Below are positions 17,156-26,299 of a stretch of DNA of 53,543 nt, piece after piece. Each line of letters begins with the position of its first letter. Position 1 is the stretch's first letter. The notes beneath the pieces were generated by a model. It saw nothing but the letters and a program-made list of their open reading frames with translations, did not search any database and was not told where the DNA came from. The DNA is from Cupriavidus sp. (GTDB lineage: Bacteria > Pseudomonadota > Gammaproteobacteria > Burkholderiales > Burkholderiaceae), in NCBI GenBank assembly GCA_031181345.1, contig JAPSLC010000037.1:1-53543 (forward strand), given 5' to 3'. A program made the translations under genes and the position numbers.

Positions 17156-18148
17156 TCAACCGACCCAGCTCGCCAGCGACAACATCGCCAGCAGCAGCAT
17201 CCACAGCACCACCGCGCGCCAGACCAGGCCGACCGCGGACTGCAGCGCCCGTACGCCGGGATCGGCGCCGAGCTCCGGCGCGGCCGGCTCCGGCACGCCG
17301 CCGTCCTCCATGCCGGGCGCATAGTCGAAGGCGGCGCCGGTGCCGGGGCTGGCCAACACCACGCTGGTGTCGTCCTCGGCCAGCGGCGTGCCAAGCCGCA
17401 CGCCGAGCGCGCCGCCCCCGCTGGCCAGCAGGATGCCGTTGGTCTCGTCGCGCCACTTGCGCGCATGGTTGCGCCAGGCGTAGACCGCGTCCTCGAAGTT
17501 GCCGACGATCGCAAAGCCGATCGCGGTCAGCCGCGACGGCACCCAGTCCATCAGATGGAAGGCACGCGCGGCAAAGCGGCCGAACGCCGGGCTGCGCTCG
17601 GACGACGGCAGATTCCATTGCCGCGACAGATATTCGGCAACGCGGTACAGCACCACGCCGGCCGGGCCGATCGGCAGCAGGAACCAGAAGAACACGCCGA
17701 ACACATGCCGATGAACGGCGACGATGGCCGCCTCGAGCGTATGGCGCACGATCTCGCTGATCGGCATGTCGACGGTATCCAGCCCGGTCCACTCGTGCAG
17801 CAGGGCACGCGCGGTGGCCGGATCGTCGCGATTGAGCGCGTCGTGGATATCGGTGAAGTAGTGGCTGAACTGGCGGAAGCCCAGCGTCAGGTACAACAGC
17901 AGCACGTTCCAGGCCAGCGTCAGCGCGACGCTGATGGTGGCCAGCAGGTGATGGACCGCCAGCGCCGCCAGCGTCAGCGGCAGCGCCACCGTCATCCATG
18001 CCAGCGCCGCGTCGCGCGGCCGGCCGGTGTCGAAGGCGCGTTCGGCCCGTTCGGCCAGCGCGCGCACCATCTCGTGAATGGGGTTATTGCGGCCCAGGGC
18101 GCGGAACTGCTCGGCGATCAGCGCAAGAAGGACGGAAACGAAGGTCAT
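17156..18148 (-). CDS. CobD/CbiB-family membrane protein
   Basis: This 330-residue integral membrane protein starts with VSVLLALIAEQFRALGRNNP and has several hydrophobic helices, ending in a membrane anchor near VGLVWRAVVLWMLLLAML. The family includes adenosylcobinamide-phosphate synthase CobD/CbiB and the AmpE-like signalling modulators. This beta-proteobacterial type stands outside any cobalamin cluster, so a cobalamin role is doubtful and an AmpE-like or unknown role is equally likely. ATG 18148 starts directly at the first membrane helix; the longer open frame upstream adds no conserved sequence. Confidence 0.8.
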   Translation of the reverse strand: MTFVSVLLALIAEQFRALGRNNPIHEMVRALAERAERAFDTGRPRDAALAWMTVALPLTLAALAVHHLLATISVALTLAWNVLLLYLTLGFRQFSHYFTDIHDALNRDDPATARALLHEWTGLDTVDMPISEIVRHTLEAAIVAVHRHVFGVFFWFLLPIGPAGVVLYRVAEYLSRQWNLPSSERSPAFGRFAARAFHLMDWVPSRLTAIGFAIVGNFEDAVYAWRNHARKWRDETNGILLASGGGALGVRLGTPLAEDDTSVVLASPGTGAAFDYAPGMEDGGVPEPAAPELGADPGVRALQSAVGLVWRAVVLWMLLLAMLSLASWVG

Positions 18149-18282
18149 CTCGGGTCGAAAATAGGCGGCGAGGCCAGCTGCCGGGGCGTCCCGGACCATG
18201 TGCCGGTCCGGGCGCTTATCTATAGCGAGAAGATAGCACAGCGCTTCCGCCTGCCCGCCTGGGAATGTCCGACGCATGCCGG

Positions 18283-18363
18283 TCGACCCCGCGCATGCGG
18301 GGACCCAGCGGCTTTACGACACGAAGATGAGTCACTGGGTCCCCGCTTTCGCGGGGACGACGC
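18283..18363. repeat. Palindromic intergenic repeat, family A (two hairpins)
   Basis: TCGACCCCGCGCATGCGGGGACCCAG and CTGGGTCCCCGCTTTCGCGGGGACGAC are separated by about 30 bases. The element sits between the pirin stop codon and the start of the CobD-family gene. Confidence 0.7.
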
Positions 18364-18372
18364 CATCGCCGG

Positions 18373-19071
<699 letters not shown>

Positions 19072-19205
19072 TTTGATGTCCTTCCTGGCTAGTGGCCCTC
19101 GGCTTCAATCCTGCCGGACTTGCGTGCGGACCGTCTGTTCTGCAACGATGCTAGGAAGTTTAGGACGCCTGCGCTATATTGGCGGCGGGCCATTTGCAAG
19201 CACTC

Positions 19206-19222
19206 ATTCAGAATTTCTGAAT
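19206..19222. promoter_or_regulatory. Perfect 17-base palindrome abutting the LysR start codon
   Basis: ATTCAGAATTTCTGAAT is symmetric around one T and contains a T-N11-A core (TCAGAATTTCTGA), the LysR-type operator shape. It ends one base before the ATG of the LysR gene, which would suit autorepression and control of the divergent pirin gene. Confidence 0.55.
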
Positions 19223-20146
19223 ATGCCACTCTCTCTCGAATCCCTGGAAGTTCTCGACGCCATCGAACGCAAGGGCAGCTTCGCGGCCGCCGCGCATGAA
19301 ATGGGCAAGGTGCCGTCGGCGCTCACTTATGTGGTGCGCCGGCTGGAGGAAGACCTCGACGTGCTGCTGTTCGACCGGCGCCGGCACCGCGCCGAACTGA
19401 CCCCGGCCGGGCGCGCGCTGCTCGACGAGGGCCGCCACCTGCTGCACGCGGCCGACGACCTGGCGCGCCGGGTCAAGCGCCTGGCCACCGGCTGGGAGGC
19501 GAGCCTCAATATCGTGGTCGACGACCTGATCAATTTCCGCGCGCTGCTGCCGGTGATCCAGGACTTCTATGCGGAGAACAGCGCGACGCGGCTGCGCTTC
19601 GCCAAGGAGGTGCTGGGCGGCTCCTGGGACGCGCTGGTCAGCAACCGGGCCGACCTGGTGATCGGCGGCGCCTACGATGCGCCCAGCACCCAGGGCTTCC
19701 AGATCCGTTCGCTCGGCGCGATGCCGTTCGTGTTCGCCGTCGCGGCCCATCATCCGCTGGCCAGCGAGCCCGGCCCGCTGACCAGCACGCAGATCGCCCG
19801 GCATCGCATCGTCGCGGTCGGCGACACCTCGCGCAATCTGCCAGCGCGCACGCATGGGGTGCTGGCGGGGCAGGACATGCTGGTGGTACCGACCATGCGC
19901 GACAAGCTCGATGCGCAGATCCGCGGCCTGGGCTGCGGCTGGCTGCCGGCGCCGATGGCGCAGCCGCATATCGAGAGCGGCGTGCTGCAGGTGCGCGAGA
20001 CCGTCGAGGTGCGCGCGCCCGGCACCTTTACCATCGCCTGGCGCACCAGCCATCGCGGCAAGGCGCTGCAATGGTGGACCGACAAGCTGCAGAACCCGCG
20101 GCTGGCGCAGGCGCTGCTGTCGCAACAACCGGGCGCGCCGGAGTAG
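19223..20146 (+). CDS. LysR-family transcriptional regulator (divergent from pirin gene)
   Basis: This 307-residue protein has a winged helix-turn-helix at about residues 5-65 (VLDAIERKGSFAAAAHEMGKVPSALTYVVRRLEEDL) and a periplasmic-binding-protein-like effector domain from about residue 90. ATG 19223 begins exactly at the family N-terminus; the frame is open further left, but that part crosses the operator region. The divergent arrangement with the pirin gene is common in Burkholderiales and suggests it controls that gene, probably in response to a stress or a small aromatic molecule. The effector is unknown. Confidence 0.9.
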   Translation: MPLSLESLEVLDAIERKGSFAAAAHEMGKVPSALTYVVRRLEEDLDVLLFDRRRHRAELTPAGRALLDEGRHLLHAADDLARRVKRLATGWEASLNIVVDDLINFRALLPVIQDFYAENSATRLRFAKEVLGGSWDALVSNRADLVIGGAYDAPSTQGFQIRSLGAMPFVFAVAAHHPLASEPGPLTSTQIARHRIVAVGDTSRNLPARTHGVLAGQDMLVVPTMRDKLDAQIRGLGCGWLPAPMAQPHIESGVLQVRETVEVRAPGTFTIAWRTSHRGKALQWWTDKLQNPRLAQALLSQQPGAPE

Positions 20147-20151
20147 CAGGC

Positions 20152-21120
20152 ATGACCGCAGTATCGGAGCAGGCCCACCCGCCATCCGTCCAGCCATCCG
20201 CCCCACCGTCCGCTGGTCACTACCGTGGCCGCTTCGCCCCCTCTCCCACCGGGCCGCTGCATCTGGGCTCGCTGGTCACCGCGCTGGCAAGCTGGCTCGA
20301 TGCCCGTGCCCATCGCGGCCAGTGGCTGGTCCGCATCGAGGACATCGACTATCCGCGCTGCGTACGCGACGCCGACCGCTACATCCTGCGCACGCTCGAA
20401 CGCCTCGGCCTGCATCCGGACGAGGAACCGGTCTGGCAGAGCCGGCGCGAGGCGCTGTACGCCGACGCGCTGCACCGGCTCGAGGCGGCCGGGCTGGTCT
20501 ACCCCTGCGGCTGCTCGCGCAAGGAGATCGCCGACTCGCTGCGCCACGTGCGCGAGCGCCATCAAACCCTGGCCTACCCCGGCACCTGCCGCCACGGCCT
20601 GCACGGCAAGCTGCCGCGCGCCTGGCGCGTGCGCGTGCCGGACGGCGAGGCCGCGGTGCTGTGCTTCGACGATCGCTGGCAGGGCCGGCAATGCCAGGAC
20701 CTGGCCACCGAGCTGGGCGACTTCGTGCTGCGCCGGGCCGACGGCCTATGGGCGTATCAGTTAGCGGTGGTGGTGGACGACGGGCTGCAAGGCATCACGC
20801 ATATCGTGCGCGGCGCCGACCTGCTGGACTCGACCCCGCGCCAGATCCATCTGCAGCGGCTACTGCAATTGCCGACGCCGGCCTATCTGCATGTGCCGGT
20901 GGTGGTCAACGAAGTCGGGGAGAAACTGAGCAAGCAGACGGGCGCCGCATCGATCGACGCGATGGCGCCGCTGGAGGCGCTGCGGGCGGCCGGCGCGCAT
21001 CTGGACTTGCGCAGCGGCCGCGGCGATGTCGAAGGCTGGCTGGCCGAGGCGACCGCGCAGTGGGCCGCAAGGTGGGTTGGCCCGTCGTCCCCGCGAAGGC
21101 GGGGACCCAGTGGCTGTTGA
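20152..21120 (+). CDS. gluQ: Glutamyl-Q tRNA(Asp) synthetase
   Basis: This 322-residue protein is the truncated GluRS paralogue that attaches glutamate to queuosine in tRNA(Asp). It has GRFAPSPTGPLHLGSLVTAL (HIGH region), the zinc ligands in YPCGCSRKEI and later CRHG, RADGLWAYQLAVVVDD and KLSKQTGA (KMSKS equivalent). It lacks an anticodon-binding domain, as expected. The final residues GPSSPRRRGPSGC and the stop codon are supplied by a family A palindromic repeat, so the C-terminus appears to have been rewritten by that element. It follows the LysR gene after 5 bases. Confidence 0.94.
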   Translation: MTAVSEQAHPPSVQPSAPPSAGHYRGRFAPSPTGPLHLGSLVTALASWLDARAHRGQWLVRIEDIDYPRCVRDADRYILRTLERLGLHPDEEPVWQSRREALYADALHRLEAAGLVYPCGCSRKEIADSLRHVRERHQTLAYPGTCRHGLHGKLPRAWRVRVPDGEAAVLCFDDRWQGRQCQDLATELGDFVLRRADGLWAYQLAVVVDDGLQGITHIVRGADLLDSTPRQIHLQRLLQLPTPAYLHVPVVVNEVGEKLSKQTGAASIDAMAPLEALRAAGAHLDLRSGRGDVEGWLAEATAQWAARWVGPSSPRRRGPSGC

Positions 21121-21154
21121 AGACGCCGGATTCCCGCATTCGCGGGAATGACGT
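21081..21154. repeat. Family A palindromic repeat overlapping the gluQ 3' end
   Basis: CGTCGTCCCCGCGAAGGCGGGGACCCAG and TTCCCGCATTCGCGGGAATGACG form two hairpins. The first lies inside the gluQ reading frame and the stop codon is just past it. Confidence 0.7.
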
Positions 21155-21203
21155 GATGGTCGTTGGCAGTCCCGCGGTAACAGAGGGACTCAGCGGGCGA
21201 CGC

Positions 21204-22709
21204 TCAGGACTTGCGCGGCACGCCGCCGAGCAGCGCGGCGACCGGGCGCTTCGGCCGGGCGCGCGCCAGGCCGACCTGGCGCGGATCGAGCGACGATTCC
21301 GAGGCCTGCTGCGACGAGGCGGCACTCGGGCTCGGCTCATAGGGCCGCGAGAAGAACGGATCGTCCGCGGGCCGGAAGGCATTGCGCGCATTGCCATGAT
21401 CGGGCTTGCGCGGACGGTCCTCGCTGTCGGCGCGCGGGCGGCGCGGTTCCGTGGAGCGCGTGCGGCGGCGGTCGTCGTCGGCAGCACGGAAGCGCGCTCC
21501 CGCCGGATCGAAGCCTTCGAGCTGCGCCCGCGGAATCTGCCGCTTCAGCATCTTCTCGATATCGGCCAGCAGCCGTTCGTCGCCCGGCACGAAGATCGAC
21601 AGCGCATCGCCGGTGGCGCCGGCGCGGCCGGTACGGCCGATCCGGTGCACATAGTCCTCGGCGTTGAACGGCAGGTCGAAGTTGATCACGCACGGCATGT
21701 CGGCGATATCAAGGCCGCGCGCGGCGACGTCGGTGGCGACCAGCGCGTCGATGGTGCCCTGCTTGAAGCCTTCCAGCGTCTGCATCCGCTCGGTCTGGGT
21801 CTTGTCGCCGTGGATCGCGGCGGCATTGATGCCCTCGCGCTCCAGATGACGGGCCAGGCGCGAGCAGCCGATCTTGCTGTTGACGAAGACGATGCACTGG
21901 CGCGACAGGCCCTGCTCGGCGCGCTGCTTCAGCAGGTGCACCACGGCCTCCTGCTTCTGGCCGTCCTGGACCTGGTAGACCGTCTGGCGCACGTTCTCGT
22001 TGGCCGAGTTGCTGCGCGCCACTTCGATCGTCACCGGCTGGTGCAGATAGCTCGCGGCCAGCTTCTTGATCTCGGACGAGAAGGTCGCCGAGAACAGCAG
22101 CGTCTGACGCTTGGCCGGCAGCAGGTTGATGATGCGCTGCAGGTCCGGCAGGAAGCCCATGTCGAGCATGCGGTCGGCCTCGTCCAGCACCAGCATCTGC
22201 ACCTGCGACAGGTTGACCGACTTCTGCTGCACGTGGTCGAGCAGGCGGCCCGGGGTCGCGACCAGGATCTCGACGCCGCGCCGCAGCGCGTCGGTCTGCG
22301 GATTCATGTCGACGCCGCCGAACACCACGGTGCTGCGCAGGTCCGTATGACGCGCATAGCGCGCCACGTTGTCGTAGACCTGGTCGGCCAGTTCGCGCGT
22401 CGGCGTCAGCATCAGCGCGCGCACCGGGTGCCGCGCCGGCGAGGCGCTGGCGTTGGCCATCGGCAGCAGACGCTGGATGATCGGCAGCGCGAAGCCCGCG
22501 GTCTTGCCGGTGCCGGTCTGCGCGGCGCCCATCACGTCCTTGCCCAGCAGCACTACCGGGATTGCCTGCGCCTGGATCGGCGTCGGCTTGGTATAGCCCT
22601 GCTCGGTCAGTGCACGCAGCACGCGCGGGTCGAGCCCGAAGCTGTCGAAAGTGATGTCGTCGGAGGAAGTGGGTACGGCAGTGGTGTTCGTGTTCGTAGT
22701 CGTGGTCAT
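21204..22709 (-). CDS. DEAD-box ATP-dependent RNA helicase (RhlE-like)
   Basis: This 501-residue RNA helicase has all the expected motifs: GYTKPTPIQAQAIP (Q motif), AQTGTGKTAGF (Walker A), PTRELADQV, ATPGRLLDHV, VLDEADRMLDMGF (DEAD), LFSATFS (SAT), ATDVAARGLDI and HRIGRTGRAG. The C-terminal tail of about 110 residues is Arg/Pro/Ser-rich and probably disordered, used for RNA binding. RhlE-type proteins take part in ribosome assembly and RNA turnover. ATG 22709 starts a short Thr/Asn-rich leader before the conserved ITFDSFGLDP. The upstream extension of the frame lacks family similarity. Confidence 0.95.
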   Translation of the reverse strand: MTTTTNTNTTAVPTSSDDITFDSFGLDPRVLRALTEQGYTKPTPIQAQAIPVVLLGKDVMGAAQTGTGKTAGFALPIIQRLLPMANASASPARHPVRALMLTPTRELADQVYDNVARYARHTDLRSTVVFGGVDMNPQTDALRRGVEILVATPGRLLDHVQQKSVNLSQVQMLVLDEADRMLDMGFLPDLQRIINLLPAKRQTLLFSATFSSEIKKLAASYLHQPVTIEVARSNSANENVRQTVYQVQDGQKQEAVVHLLKQRAEQGLSRQCIVFVNSKIGCSRLARHLEREGINAAAIHGDKTQTERMQTLEGFKQGTIDALVATDVAARGLDIADMPCVINFDLPFNAEDYVHRIGRTGRAGATGDALSIFVPGDERLLADIEKMLKRQIPRAQLEGFDPAGARFRAADDDRRRTRSTEPRRPRADSEDRPRKPDHGNARNAFRPADDPFFSRPYEPSPSAASSQQASESSLDPRQVGLARARPKRPVAALLGGVPRKS

Positions 22710-23111
22710 GGTATGGGTGTCTGGCGAAGGCGAACCCGGCGCCAGCGGACACGCATCGATCGAACGCAATGGAACTGGCGGTAGCCGCGCGGCACTTGGC
22801 CTGGGCAGCAGCGGCGGATGGGGCTGTGGGGTCGGCACCGCGATTTGGTACCGATTTCGAGGCCCCTGCCGCGCCCAGATCGGCAACATCTGGCAAGCCG
22901 ATCAATAGCGCTACAGAATCAAAGACTTAGATTCTACAACAGCGGGCAGGTGCGGGGTAGTGCGGCGCGCGGCGCCGTGGTAAGGCCGCGGCGGTACGCG
23001 GTGAGCACGGCGCCGCGGCGGGGCCGGCACGGGCGTGCCGGTTGCGCGGGCTTGGCAGGTCGGGCCGGCAGCCGAGCGGCTGCCCTTTCCATCAGCGTCC
23101 AGGCGTCCAGC
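22710..23111. other. Intergenic region upstream of the helicase
   Basis: A 402-base gap. The part next to the helicase is its likely leader. An inverted repeat, AGAATC-N9-GATTCT, lies at 22915-22935 in the most A/T-rich stretch, where a promoter would be expected. No gene or terminator was recognised in the rest. Confidence 0.4.
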
Positions 23112-24092
23112 TCACTCGAGCCGGGCGCCCGAATCGGCCACCAGCATCTTCAGGATCGGCCAGTCGCGCGCATACAGCGCCTGCGCCTGGGCGGGCGTGC
23201 CGGCAATCGGGCGCAGCGCCAGCGCGGCAAAGCGCGCCTGCATCTCGGGGGTGCGCACCTCGGCGCGCAGCACCTCGTCGAGCCGCGCGACGATCGCGGG
23301 CGGCGTCCCGGCCGGCGCCAGCAGCCCGATCCAGCCGAGCGTCTTGTAGACACCGTCGTCCATGCCGGCTTCGGCGAAGGTCGGCACATCGGGCAGCGCC
23401 GCCGCGCGCTGCGTTCCCGTGACGGCGAGCGGGCGCAGCTTGCCTGCCTCGATATGCGGGCGCGCAGACAGCACGCTCGCCACGGCGAACTGCAACTGGC
23501 CGCCGAGCAGGTCCTGCAGCATCGGCGCCTCGCCCTTGTAAGGCGCGTGGACCATGTCGCCGCCGTTGTCGCGGCTGAAGTACGCGCCGGTCAGATGCGG
23601 GTACGAGCCGACGCCCCAGGAACCGTAGGTCACCTTGCCCGGATGGGCGCGGCCATAGTCCGCCAGCTCGCGCACCGAGCGCACCGGAAGCGACGGCGGC
23701 ACCGCCAGCACCAGCGGCGCGTCGGCGATCACGCTGATCAGGGTCAGGTCCTTGCGCGGGTCGTAGGGCAGCTTCGCGTACAGAAACTGGTTGGTCAGCA
23801 CCGATTGGGTCAGCGTGACCAGCAGCGTATGGCCGTCCGGCGCCGCCTTGGCCACCATGTCGGTGCCGATGATGCCCGACGCCCCCGCCTTGTTGTCGAC
23901 GATCACCGGCTGTCCCAGCCGCTTGGACAGCCGCTCGCCCAGCGCCCGCGCCACCACGTCGGTGCCGCCGCCCGCGGCGTAGGGCACGACGATGCGGATC
24001 GGCCGGGTTGGATAGCTCTGGGCCAGTGCCGTGGCGGCCTGGGTCAGCGTCAGCCCGCCGAGGGCCAGCGCGAACAGCGCGCGTTTGAACAT
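23112..24092 (-). CDS. Bug/TctC-family extracytoplasmic substrate-binding protein
   Basis: This 326-residue protein has an N-terminal signal peptide (hydrophobic ALFALALGGLTLTQAATALA, cleavage probably after ALA-Q) and the Bug-family blocks YPTRPIRIVVPYAAGGGTD, QPVIVDNKAGASGIIGTD and MVHAPYKGEAPMLQDLLGGQ. Bug proteins bind carboxylates or amides in the periplasm. Most are orphans without the TctA/TctB membrane partners, as here. The divergent LysR gene probably regulates it. The ligand cannot be told from sequence. Confidence 0.92.
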   Translation of the reverse strand: MFKRALFALALGGLTLTQAATALAQSYPTRPIRIVVPYAAGGGTDVVARALGERLSKRLGQPVIVDNKAGASGIIGTDMVAKAAPDGHTLLVTLTQSVLTNQFLYAKLPYDPRKDLTLISVIADAPLVLAVPPSLPVRSVRELADYGRAHPGKVTYGSWGVGSYPHLTGAYFSRDNGGDMVHAPYKGEAPMLQDLLGGQLQFAVASVLSARPHIEAGKLRPLAVTGTQRAAALPDVPTFAEAGMDDGVYKTLGWIGLLAPAGTPPAIVARLDEVLRAEVRTPEMQARFAALALRPIAGTPAQAQALYARDWPILKMLVADSGARLE

Positions 24093-24224
24093 CGTTTGTC
24101 TCCGTCGATTCTGTCTTGTTGTGCCTGGGTGTTGTTGTGCCCGCTGGCGCCCAGCTTACCGGCTTGAGAATCAACGTCAAATGCAATATTTTTCAGGTCT
24201 TCATGCATAAACCACAAGATCACC

Positions 24225-25142
24225 ATGGGCCTGCGGCAGCTGCAGCATTTCGTCACGCTGGTGGAACAGGGCAACTTCGCGCGCGCCGCGGCGGCGCTGC
24301 ATCTGTCGCAGCCGGCGCTGTCGCGCAGCATCCAGGCGCTGGAGGCCGACTGCGGCAGCCAGCTGGTCGACCGCGCCTATGGCAAGGCACGGCCCACCGC
24401 GGCCGGCCTTATCGTGCTCGAGCGGGCGCGGCGCATGCTGCGCGAAGGCCGTGAATTGCGCCGCGACCTGGAATTGTTGCAGGACGTCGCCATCGGCGAG
24501 CTGCGCGTCGGCTTCGGACCCTTCGCCGCGGCGTTCCTGATGAGCCCGGTGCTGACCGCGCTGGCCACCGCCTATCCGGCGCTGCGGATCGACCTGGAGA
24601 TCGCCGATACGCCTTCGCTGGTGCGCGGGCTCGAGGCCGAACGGCTGGACCTGTTCGTCGGCGAAAGCCACAGCCTGGCCCAGACCGCGCAACTGCGCAT
24701 CGAACGGCTGCCGCCGGTTGAGACCGCCTTCTATGTCCGCGCCGGCCATCCGCTGGCCGACCGCGCCGAGGTCGGGCTGGCCGACCTGACGCATTACCCG
24801 GTGGCCGGACCGCGTGTGCCGCAGCGCGTGTCCGACTCGTTCCGCCGGCTTCTCATCGCACAAGGCGTCGATCCGGCGCGCGAGCTGCTGACCATCCACT
24901 GCGACGAAATGCACGCGGTACGCACGCTGGTGCTGGGGTCCGACACCGTCGGGCTGCTGCCGCGGGCGGTCATGCGCGGCACCCGCGCGAAGGCGCTGAC
25001 GATTGCGCCCGCGCTGGACCAGAAGACGGCCTACGGCATCGTGTCGCTGGCCGGCCATACGTTGTCGCCCGCCGCGGGCGCCTTTGTCGCACGGGTCCAT
25101 GCGGTGCTGGGCCGCCCGGACGCGTCGTCGACATCAAGCTGA
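24225..25142 (+). CDS. LysR-family transcriptional regulator (divergent from Bug protein)
   Basis: This 305-residue regulator has a typical winged helix-turn-helix (LRQLQHFVTLVEQGNFARAA, LHLSQPALSRSIQALE) and an effector-binding domain. It is separated from the divergent Bug/TctC gene by 132 bases that are more A/T-rich than the surroundings, the expected place for a shared promoter and operator. Such pairs normally mean the regulator senses the ligand imported or bound by the neighbouring protein. It converges with the next LysR gene, whose stop is only 18 bases away. Confidence 0.9.
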   Translation: MGLRQLQHFVTLVEQGNFARAAAALHLSQPALSRSIQALEADCGSQLVDRAYGKARPTAAGLIVLERARRMLREGRELRRDLELLQDVAIGELRVGFGPFAAAFLMSPVLTALATAYPALRIDLEIADTPSLVRGLEAERLDLFVGESHSLAQTAQLRIERLPPVETAFYVRAGHPLADRAEVGLADLTHYPVAGPRVPQRVSDSFRRLLIAQGVDPARELLTIHCDEMHAVRTLVLGSDTVGLLPRAVMRGTRAKALTIAPALDQKTAYGIVSLAGHTLSPAAGAFVARVHAVLGRPDASSTSS

Positions 25143-25159
25143 AGTCATGGCGCTGCGGC

Positions 25160-26164
25160 TCATCGCCGCGGCTGCCGAGTGCGGACCTTGCGCGTTGGCG
25201 GTGTCCGCGCCTTGACCGAGTCCTTGCGCCATTGGTCGCGTTCCGCGCGGGCCGCGGCCCCTTCGGCCATCAGCCAGGCCTCGATGGCCGCGGCCCGCGG
25301 GCTCTGCGGCTGCGCGCAGACGAAGTAGTAGGCGGCCTTGCTCGGCATGTGCAGCCCGAACAGATCGACCAGCCGGCCGGCCTGGAGGTCTTCCAGCACC
25401 AGCGCCGCCCGCCCCATCGCGATCCCCCGCCCCGCCAGCGCCGCGCCGATCGCCAGTTGCGACAGGTTGAAGCGCTGGCCCTGCTCGAGGTCCGGCACCT
25501 CGACGCCGGCCTGTTCCAGCCACGCGCTCCATTCCTCGAACTCGCCGGCGCCATCCCAGGGGCTGGCATCGTGCAGCAGCAGTTCGCCGCGCAGATCGGT
25601 AGGCGAGCGCAGTTGCGGATGCGCGGCGACGAAGGCGGGGCTGGCCACCGGCAGCAGCCATTCGTCGAGGAAGCGCCGCGCGTGCACGTCGCGGTACGCC
25701 CCGGGATCGAACCGCACCGCCGCGTCGATGCCCTCGCGCAGCATCCGGCCGCGGTCCAGCGCCTGGAATTCGCCGTGCACGCGCAGGCCGATATCGGGAT
25801 GGTCGCGGAAGAAGCTGCCCAGGCGCGGCGTCAGCCAGCGCATCGCGAACGAGGGCGAGCACGACAGCGAGACCGGGCCCGCGTCGCCGCGCCGGCGCAA
25901 CTGGCCCAGCGCGCCTTCGATCGCCGCGAACGAATCGTGCAGCACCACGCGCAGCCGCTCGCCCTCGGGCGTCGGCACCAGCGCGCGCGGGGTGCGCACG
26001 AACAGTGGGCGCCCCAGCCATTGCTCCAGCTGCTTGACCTGCTGGCTGACCGCGCCCTGGGTCACGCACAGTTCGCCGGCGGCGCGGGTGAAGCTGTGGT
26101 GGCGCGCCGCCGCTTCGAAGCAGCGCAGCCAGGCCAGCAGGGAGGAGGAGAGCGTTGTTGTCAT
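25160..26164 (-). CDS. LysR-family regulator, GcvA/DsdC-type, divergent from dsdA
   Basis: This 334-residue protein has a GcvA-like helix-turn-helix (LRCFEAAARHHSFTRAAGEL, VTQGAVSQQVKQLEQWLGR) and a substrate-binding-like effector domain. The C-terminal 25 residues are Arg/Lys-rich. ATG 26164 (MTTTLSSS) was chosen because the conserved domain begins about ten residues later; the frame is open further but unrelated. It lies divergent to a D-serine dehydratase gene, the position of dsdC in enterobacteria, so it is the likely D-serine-responsive activator. That functional link is an inference. Confidence 0.88.
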   Translation of the reverse strand: MTTTLSSSLLAWLRCFEAAARHHSFTRAAGELCVTQGAVSQQVKQLEQWLGRPLFVRTPRALVPTPEGERLRVVLHDSFAAIEGALGQLRRRGDAGPVSLSCSPSFAMRWLTPRLGSFFRDHPDIGLRVHGEFQALDRGRMLREGIDAAVRFDPGAYRDVHARRFLDEWLLPVASPAFVAAHPQLRSPTDLRGELLLHDASPWDGAGEFEEWSAWLEQAGVEVPDLEQGQRFNLSQLAIGAALAGRGIAMGRAALVLEDLQAGRLVDLFGLHMPSKAAYYFVCAQPQSPRAAAIEAWLMAEGAAARAERDQWRKDSVKARTPPTRKVRTRQPRR

Positions 26165-26299
26165 CAGTTTGACTAATGCACGACCGAGCAGGAATGGTTT
26201 GCCGGAATCCGGACTTGCGCGAACAATGGCAGCAGCGAGCCGGCTCGAGGGCCGGCCCGCGCGCATTCCCGAACGAAGACTCCGACTGCGGCGACCGAA

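Noticed and set aside
17156..18148. Cobalamin biosynthesis locus
   Set aside because: Only a single CobD/CbiB-family gene is present and its neighbours are unrelated, so a cobalamin role cannot be claimed.
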